A stretch of DNA of 52,607 nt from a virus: IMG/VR virus record IMGVR_UViG_3300020055_000026, positions 1 through 52,607 of that record; one strand, given 5' to 3'. A program made the translations under genes and the position numbers. The notes under the pieces are model-generated. The model was given only the letters and a program-made list of their open reading frames with translations. It did not search any database and was not told the origin of the DNA. Positions 47,949-52,607 of the stretch are shown here, piece after piece (the stretch's first letter is position 1; each line of letters starts with the position of its first letter).

Positions 47949-48601
47949 TAAAATCATTAGAAGTTGTAAATAAGAATCCTGCAATATTGCATGTAGAAAT
48001 TTATCCATTTACTAGTAAAGAGATTTTAGGTAGGTTGATGAATAGAAACAATTATGAAACTCAAACCCAAAGGGGTGGATATGGAGAGTTGTCTATATCT
48101 TCTTCTAGAATGCCTATGAAGCAAGATTCTGAGTTACACAAAAAAATTAATAAACCAGAGTTTAAAAAAGAGTTTGGTTTTGAGGTATCGTGGCAATTCT
48201 TACAATTAGAAACTATCCGATACCCAATGACAACGCCTTATAAAAATCGTTATAAACGATATTATGAGCAATTGTTGGAACATGAGTTTAGAGTAGAACC
48301 TACAATAGATTTGTCAGGTTACTATTTAGATTCTCATATAGATAATAGATATATAATGTGGTCTGGTAGTATAAATTTAATAGAAAATCAAAACTCAACA
48401 GTTCTTTTTGATAAGGATCAACAACTTGGTAATGGACATCTTAACTCAACACCAATATATGAAGGAAGTAGAAAACGTTGGGAAGGAACTTGTTGGTTAA
48501 ACACCGAAATTACTTGGCATGGTGTTACGCCAGTCCCAGAGGGCGCTGATAGACATACACTACTTCTTAATCAGTTTTTAATATCACCGCCCGTCTGTTA
48601 A
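47942..48601 (+). CDS. 2-oxoglutarate/Fe(II) oxygenase-like protein
   Basis: Seen: 219 residues. The C-terminal half shows the double-stranded beta-helix signature: iron ligands H132-I-D134 (LDSHIDN) and H193 (TWHGV), and R204 (ADRHTLLLN) positioned to bind 2-oxoglutarate. Known: enzymes with HxD...H...R hydroxylate or otherwise oxidise C-H bonds; T4-like marine phages often carry them. Context: it is translated with the radical-SAM genes (7-base overlap) and ends 5 bases from the oppositely directed dehydrogenase gene, so it probably works in the same pathway. The AAGGAG upstream is 20 bases away, so initiation may depend on coupling. Confidence 0.75.
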   Translation: MVIKSLEVVNKNPAILHVEIYPFTSKEILGRLMNRNNYETQTQRGGYGELSISSSRMPMKQDSELHKKINKPEFKKEFGFEVSWQFLQLETIRYPMTTPYKNRYKRYYEQLLEHEFRVEPTIDLSGYYLDSHIDNRYIMWSGSINLIENQNSTVLFDKDQQLGNGHLNSTPIYEGSRKRWEGTCWLNTEITWHGVTPVPEGADRHTLLLNQFLISPPVC

Positions 48602-48606
48602 AATGG

Positions 48607-49251
48607 CTAAATCCAGGTACTTCCGTCTTTATTAAATGTTTTGCCATTATCTTTAGGTTCTATTTTTTCTATAACATTGAGTATTGCTTCAGCATCTTTA
48701 ACCTCATCACCTTTTGGAAACCAAATAGGATTGATAGCAAAAAATATTCCAGGATGTGCAGAGGCAAACCCTCTCATAATAAACAAATGCATAGATTTCA
48801 TAGATCCGTACCCGGCATAACCCCAATGATTTGGATCCTTCCCGTCAATCAAACCTGTTAGCATCCAACCAACTTTTGTTGATTTATTTATAGAGTTTGT
48901 TAGCTTGTGAACTAACCGATATGACATCATACTATCTCTTTTCAATATATCTGCCCAGCTATCTTCTGAAAACATACAGTTAGGCCTAAACCATTCATTG
49001 TTAGGACCGCCTCCTCCATTTTGATTAAAGAAAATTAGATCATAAGTTTTCTGTGATAAGTTTTCAGATATTGTATCAACTACTGGTCCAGTATATTGCT
49101 GCCAATCTACTTTGTGAGGATTGACATTTGGAGTGCCTGAGAAATTGTCAGAGCTTGTAATCAAATCAATGTGATAATTTTTTGTTAGTAAGTAACGGGT
49201 AAAGTCTGCTCCCCATTTACTACCACAACCAATTAATAGAGCATTTTTCAT
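48607..49251 (-). CDS. short-chain dehydrogenase/reductase-like protein, antisense in the operon
   Basis: Seen: 214 residues with a Rossmann start GCGSKWG (G8, G10, G14), a Gly-rich NQNGGGG (about 76-82) and the SDR catalytic pattern Y148-GSM-K152. Shorter than typical SDRs (about 250), so part of the substrate loop may be missing. Ribosome site AAAGG 6 bases before ATG 49251. It is the only minus-strand gene right of 3100 and faces the 2OG oxygenase with a 5-base gap, leaving no room for a terminator between them. A late-promoter match lies upstream at 49291-49284. It may oxidise or reduce a sugar intermediate; that is inference. Confidence 0.65.
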   Translation of the reverse strand: MKNALLIGCGSKWGADFTRYLLTKNYHIDLITSSDNFSGTPNVNPHKVDWQQYTGPVVDTISENLSQKTYDLIFFNQNGGGGPNNEWFRPNCMFSEDSWADILKRDSMMSYRLVHKLTNSINKSTKVGWMLTGLIDGKDPNHWGYAGYGSMKSMHLFIMRGFASAHPGIFFAINPIWFPKGDEVKDAEAILNVIEKIEPKDNGKTFNKDGSTWI

Positions 49252-49268
49252 TAGGTGCCTTTCTTCTA

Positions 49269-49276
49269 AATAAATA
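49269..49276 (+). promoter_or_regulatory. candidate late promoter, rightward half of a divergent pair
   Basis: AATAAATA on the plus strand, 26 bases before the repeat-glycosyltransferase ATG. It shares the 50-base gap with the opposite-strand match at 49284. Confidence 0.4.
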
Positions 49277-49283
49277 CTACTAT

Positions 49284-49291
49284 TATTTATT
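49284..49291 (-). promoter_or_regulatory. candidate late promoter, leftward half of a divergent pair
   Basis: The plus strand reads TATTTATT, so the minus strand carries AATAAATA, 33 bases before the dehydrogenase ATG. Two opposed late cores within 23 bases suggest a bidirectional late promoter, though the gap is AT-rich. Confidence 0.4.
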
Positions 49292-49301
49292 AAACCTTTT
49301 T

Positions 49302-50951
49302 ATGTATGATATATTTTATATAGGCCCAAAGAACGATTCTTACCAAAAGCTAAAAAATAAAATTCTAACATTACGACAAGCTGATACTTTTGAGAGTGCT
49401 AATAAAAAATGCATTACTAAATTCTTTTGGTGTGTTTGGGATGATATTATAATAGAGGATGATTTTACATTTGATTATGCACCAGATGAGTGGAGTCAAG
49501 ATGTACCTCATGTTTTTAAGAATGGTGCGTTATATGATGGTGTATGGTTAGTTCCAAAGAAAAATACTATAAGAACTAAAGAGATTGAGTATAGATTTTT
49601 AGTAAGTAAAAAAGAAATCCCAATTGTTGCAAGCACTCCTCGACCTTATGAGATTTTTATTATCGATACTATGGAGCAGTATGAGCAAGCATTGGCAAGC
49701 TCTAAGACAGAAATGTTTTTTGGTGTTTCATCTATGGTTGATATAATTGATATGCCTGACGTTTATTTTAGAGTAAGCAAAGCTGAAGAATATAATAGGA
49801 AAGAAAATCATGCTTGGTTAAACGATGTATGTGGTGAACTAAAATATGATGGATTATACTTATTTTCCAAACATAAACCTGTATCAAAAAAAGAGATAGA
49901 ATATAGACATCTTGTTTATAAAAAAGAATACGAAACTATAGCAACAAGAGCAAGTAAATATCCAATATATACAATTGATACATATGATGACTATGAACAT
50001 GCTCTAAATACTTGTAAAACTGAAATGTTTTTTGGAACAAGTAAGGGCATTGATATATTAGATTTTGATTTTGATATTTTTTATACATATAGGGGCAATG
50101 AGTTTGAATATGAAAGAAAAGAAAATCACGCCTTCAAAAATATATGTAACGGGGAAGAAAAATATAATGGTATATTCTTGTTATCAAAACATAAACAGTT
50201 GTCAAAAAGAGAGCTACAATTTAGACATATTGTATATAAAAAGGAATGGAACATTGTAGCTAGTAAGCATAAGCCATATGATGTAGTGTTTATGAGTTAT
50301 GATGAAGAATATGCTGATGAGAATTATGAGAATTTATTAAAGAAAGCACCTCACGCTACCCGTGTTCATGGAGTAAAAGGAATTCACCAAGCTCATATAG
50401 CAGCAGCAAAACAGTGTTCATCAGAAATGATTTGGATTGTAGATGCTGATGCTATAATAATGGATGATTTTAATTTTGAGTTGTTTGTAGAAAAATGGGA
50501 TAGAGAAACTGTTCATGTTTGGCGCTCTAAAAATCCTATAAATGATTTAGTGTATGGTTATGGCGGGGTAAAACTTTTTCCAAGAGAGCTTACAATCAAT
50601 ATGGACACTAGTAAGCCAGATATGACAACTAGCATTACACACAAGTTTAAGGCAATGCCAGCAATATCAAATATTACAGCATTCAATACAGATCCGTTCA
50701 ATACTTGGAAGTCTGCGTTTAGAGAATGTTGCAAGCTAAGTTCAAAAATTATTGATAGGCAAAGGGCTAAGGAAACAGAAGAAAGATTACATATATGGTG
50801 TACTGTAGGGGATGATAAAGAGTTTGGAGAATATGCTATATCTGGAGCTAAAGCAGGAGCAGCATATGGCTCTAGAAATAAAGAAAATTTAGAAGCACTA
50901 AAGAAAATAAACGATTTTGATTGGTTAAAGAATTATTATAATGAAATCTAA
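49302..50951 (+). CDS. glycosyltransferase-like protein D with three degenerate N-terminal copies of its domain
   Basis: Seen: 549 residues; no clear ribosome site before ATG 49302. Residues 326-549 (YDVVFMSYDEEYADENY, TRVHGVKGIHQAH, IWIVDADAIIMDDFNF with D381-A-D383, YGYGGVKLFPRELTINM) match the glycosyltransferase-like protein C. Residues 1-321 are three units of about 100 residues that start YDIFYIG, YEIFIID, YPIYTID and end YRFLVSKKE, YRHLVYKKE, FRHIVYKKE. Unit 1 still shows FFWCVWDDIIIEDDF at the place of the DAD motif. So the protein is one apparently intact domain plus three decayed copies lacking the metal motif, perhaps for substrate or partner binding. Confidence 0.65.
   Translation: MYDIFYIGPKNDSYQKLKNKILTLRQADTFESANKKCITKFFWCVWDDIIIEDDFTFDYAPDEWSQDVPHVFKNGALYDGVWLVPKKNTIRTKEIEYRFLVSKKEIPIVASTPRPYEIFIIDTMEQYEQALASSKTEMFFGVSSMVDIIDMPDVYFRVSKAEEYNRKENHAWLNDVCGELKYDGLYLFSKHKPVSKKEIEYRHLVYKKEYETIATRASKYPIYTIDTYDDYEHALNTCKTEMFFGTSKGIDILDFDFDIFYTYRGNEFEYERKENHAFKNICNGEEKYNGIFLLSKHKQLSKRELQFRHIVYKKEWNIVASKHKPYDVVFMSYDEEYADENYENLLKKAPHATRVHGVKGIHQAHIAAAKQCSSEMIWIVDADAIIMDDFNFELFVEKWDRETVHVWRSKNPINDLVYGYGGVKLFPRELTINMDTSKPDMTTSITHKFKAMPAISNITAFNTDPFNTWKSAFRECCKLSSKIIDRQRAKETEERLHIWCTVGDDKEFGEYAISGAKAGAAYGSRNKENLEALKKINDFDWLKNYYNEI
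49305..50264 (+). repeat. three tandem protein-level repeats (about 100 residues each)
   Basis: Units cover residues 2-112, 116-216 and 220-321 of the glycosyltransferase-like protein D. Shared landmarks in order: Y.I(F/Y).I start, TEMFFG or FFW at mid-unit, KENHA(W/F)(L/K)N in units 2 and 3, Y(D/N)G(L/I/V).L..KK/SKHK, and the (Y/F)R(F/H)(L/I)V.KKE end. Confidence 0.8.
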
Positions 50952-51483
50952 ATATATTTTTATAACAGGCGCTCCAGGAAGCAAGTGGAGTAGCTACAGC
51001 CAAAAAATAAGGCAATGGGATACAATAGATAACTCAGATTGTAATCAGCTTCGATCTTATACCCACAATCAATTCTCAGGACATAAAGGGGTGTACTTTG
51101 GCCCTGAGATGGAATACGGCGATTGGCTCAAAGATGGGTTTTATCCTAACAAACTAGAAGAAGATGTAAAGTCAATATGGACAGGAGATGGGCAAAAAAT
51201 ATTGATGAGCCATAATTGGTGTTATTACTTTGATGAAATTTTATATGCTTATCCCACAGCAACAATCATAACAGTGCAGAGAAAAAATGATAAGTGTTTT
51301 GAATGGTGGAAACAGGCAGGTGGTTGGGGAATTACATACCCTAGCTATAGTTGGTATAAAAATGATGATAGGATGAAAGAAGAAATTAGTAAGCAAAATA
51401 AATGTATTGAAGATTATATTGAGAAACATAAATTAGAGAGAACATATTTTGAAGATATAACATCAACTATAAATATAAAATGA
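50941..51483 (+). CDS. P-loop protein, sulfotransferase-like
   Basis: Seen: 180 residues. It opens KYIFITGAPGSKWSS, a strand followed by a phosphate-binding loop (residues 10-18) whose Ser-Ser end resembles the PAPS-binding loop of sulfotransferases more than a kinase GKS/T. A later strand ATIITVQRKNDKCFEWW could be the second PAPS-contacting segment. Short for a sulfotransferase, so the assignment is tentative; a nucleotide kinase is the alternative. It overlaps both neighbours (11 and 4 bases). Sulfation of a glycan or peptide would fit the operon, but that is inference. Confidence 0.45.
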   Translation: MKSKYIFITGAPGSKWSSYSQKIRQWDTIDNSDCNQLRSYTHNQFSGHKGVYFGPEMEYGDWLKDGFYPNKLEEDVKSIWTGDGQKILMSHNWCYYFDEILYAYPTATIITVQRKNDKCFEWWKQAGGWGITYPSYSWYKNDDRMKEEISKQNKCIEDYIEKHKLERTYFEDITSTINIK

Positions 51484-52184
51484 AAAATATTGAATGGCAA
51501 GACGATAGAGATATATATGGAAGAATGTTGTTACTTACAGATTCTTTTTTGTTTAATGGGTTGCGTAATGCTGTAGATCATTATGATGCAGATTTTACAG
51601 ATGCATTAACCTGGGGGCAGCTAAAAAGTAAAAGATGGTTATTACAAGAATTGCACAAATGCAATAAAGAAGATTTAGGAACTGTCTTTTTATGTGCTGG
51701 TTGGTATGCTATTTTAGCTGGTATGCTATTTGAAGATAGTTTTAATATAGATAGAATATTATCATTTGACATTGATGTAGATTGCGTTCCTATTGCTGAA
51801 ACAATCAATAAAAAATATGTATCAAAAGATTGGCAATTTAAAGCACTCCAATACGATATACATGATATAACATATAAAGATTTTTCTTGGACATTTTGGA
51901 GTAATAAAAATAATAGGATGAGCTATCCTATAACTGAATCTGCTGATACTGTTATCAATACAAGTTGTGAGCATATTGATAACTTTAAATTGTGGTATGA
52001 TTCTTTACCTTTTGGCATATTACTAATACTACAAACAAATAATTATTTTGAAATAGAAGATCATATTAACTGCTCAGAGTCATTAGAGAATTTTGCAGCC
52101 AGTACACCAATGGATAAAGTGTTATATGAAGGTGAGTTAGATTGTAACAAATATACAAGGTTTATGAGGATAGGAATAAAGTAA
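51480..52184 (+). CDS. class I SAM-dependent methyltransferase-like protein
   Basis: Seen: 234 residues. Motif I-like strand and loop VFLCAGWYAILAG (69-81; the Gly-rich loop is changed to CAGWYA), then ILSFDIDVDCVPIAE (93-107), where the acidic D97/D99 at the end of strand 2 would hold the SAM ribose. A DTVINTSCEHID segment (156-167) fits motif IV. The order is that of Rossmann methyltransferases. The first 45 residues are extra. ATGA overlap with the preceding gene; the next ATG follows the stop directly. Substrate unknown. Confidence 0.6.
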   Translation: MKNIEWQDDRDIYGRMLLLTDSFLFNGLRNAVDHYDADFTDALTWGQLKSKRWLLQELHKCNKEDLGTVFLCAGWYAILAGMLFEDSFNIDRILSFDIDVDCVPIAETINKKYVSKDWQFKALQYDIHDITYKDFSWTFWSNKNNRMSYPITESADTVINTSCEHIDNFKLWYDSLPFGILLILQTNNYFEIEDHINCSESLENFAASTPMDKVLYEGELDCNKYTRFMRIGIK

Positions 52185-52607
52185 ATGTACAAGTATTCAG
52201 ACATCCGCCAAATCCACTTAGAGGTTACCCAAAAATGCAATGCCTCCTGTCCAATGTGCGATAGGAACCAAAATGGGGGTGATATTAATCCACATATAAA
52301 TCTAGATGAACTAACATTACAAGACTGCCAAAAAATATTTGAGCCAGAGTTTATACAACAATTAGACGCTATGTATATGTGCGGTAATCTTGGAGATCCA
52401 ATAATTGCTAAAGATACAATAAAAATATTTGAATATTTTAGGGATCACAACGAAAAAATGTGGCTGTCTATGAACACAAATGGCGGCGCACGGGACAGAG
52501 AGTGGTGGCAAATGCTCGCTAGGATACTTAGAAAGCCCGCTGTTGTGATTTTTTCAGTAGATGGGTTAGCTGATACTAATCATTTATATCGTCAAGGTGT
52601 GATATGG
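52185..52607 (+). CDS. radical-SAM protein 6, partial (cut by the window edge)
   Basis: Seen: 141 residues before the sequence ends; ATG lies immediately after the previous stop, with AGGAATA upstream. Core motif C18-x3-C22-x2-C25 (KCNASCPMCDR), then MCGNLGDPI, MNTNGGARD and SVDGLADTNHLYR. These match radical-SAM 4 in order and spacing, so a C-terminal SPASM-like part probably follows outside the window. The gene shows that the modification operon continues rightward. Confidence 0.85.
   Translation, partial: MYKYSDIRQIHLEVTQKCNASCPMCDRNQNGGDINPHINLDELTLQDCQKIFEPEFIQQLDAMYMCGNLGDPIIAKDTIKIFEYFRDHNEKMWLSMNTNGGARDREWWQMLARILRKPAVVIFSVDGLADTNHLYRQGVIW

Noticed and set aside
1-52607. tRNA genes, CRISPR arrays, integrase or insertion sequences
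   Set aside because: None seen; gaps between genes are under about 80 bases and contain no cloverleaf-like or repeated units.

Overview
The window is part of the genome of a T4-like contractile-tailed bacteriophage (myovirus). The low GC content, the T4-type baseplate gene order, the tail-fibre paralogs and the run of radical-SAM and glycosyltransferase-like genes point to the marine branch of the T4 superfamily (cyanophage or pelagiphage-like). The host cannot be fixed from the sequence. Coding density is very high: no gap exceeds about 80 bases, and I see no tRNA, rRNA, insertion sequence, integrase or CRISPR array.

Region A (1-3062, minus strand, clearly richer in GC) holds recombination and expression genes: gp46 (SbcC/Rad50-like ATPase, cut by the window edge), gp47 (its nuclease partner) and gp55 (late sigma factor). 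Region B (3142-29825, plus strand, AT-rich) is the baseplate module: a gp48/gp54-like tube cap, gp53, a large gp27-like hub candidate, a gp5 spike without lysozyme, gp25, an enlarged gp6, a giant 5444-residue structural protein in the position of T4 gp7, and a 200-residue structural protein. Region C (29827-37500) is the host-contact module: three tandem fibre paralogs sharing an N-terminal attachment domain (one ends in a tail-collar receptor domain, one in a putative maturation domain), then a pair of paralogous YGYGQ-type virion proteins.

Region D (37556-52607, continuing beyond the window) is a chain of mostly overlapping genes, physically continuous with the fibre genes, that encodes enzymes rather than structural parts. 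It has two paralogous GT-A glycosyltransferase-like proteins, two members of another glycosyltransferase-like family (one carrying three degenerate copies of its own domain), six radical-SAM proteins forming three paralogous pairs, a 2-oxoglutarate/Fe(II) oxygenase, an antisense-oriented short-chain dehydrogenase-like protein, a sulfotransferase-like protein and a SAM methyltransferase-like protein. This enzyme island is the most unusual part of the window. The best working idea is that it makes or installs a chemical modification on virion fibres or on a host surface molecule late in infection. That is inference from context; no substrate is visible.

Regulation appears to be T4-type. Sequences matching the late promoter core (NATAAATA) lie just upstream of gp6, the 200-residue structural gene, the first YGYGQ gene, and back-to-back between the dehydrogenase and the repeat-glycosyltransferase gene. 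A perfect TATAAATA also lies upstream of gp55 itself.
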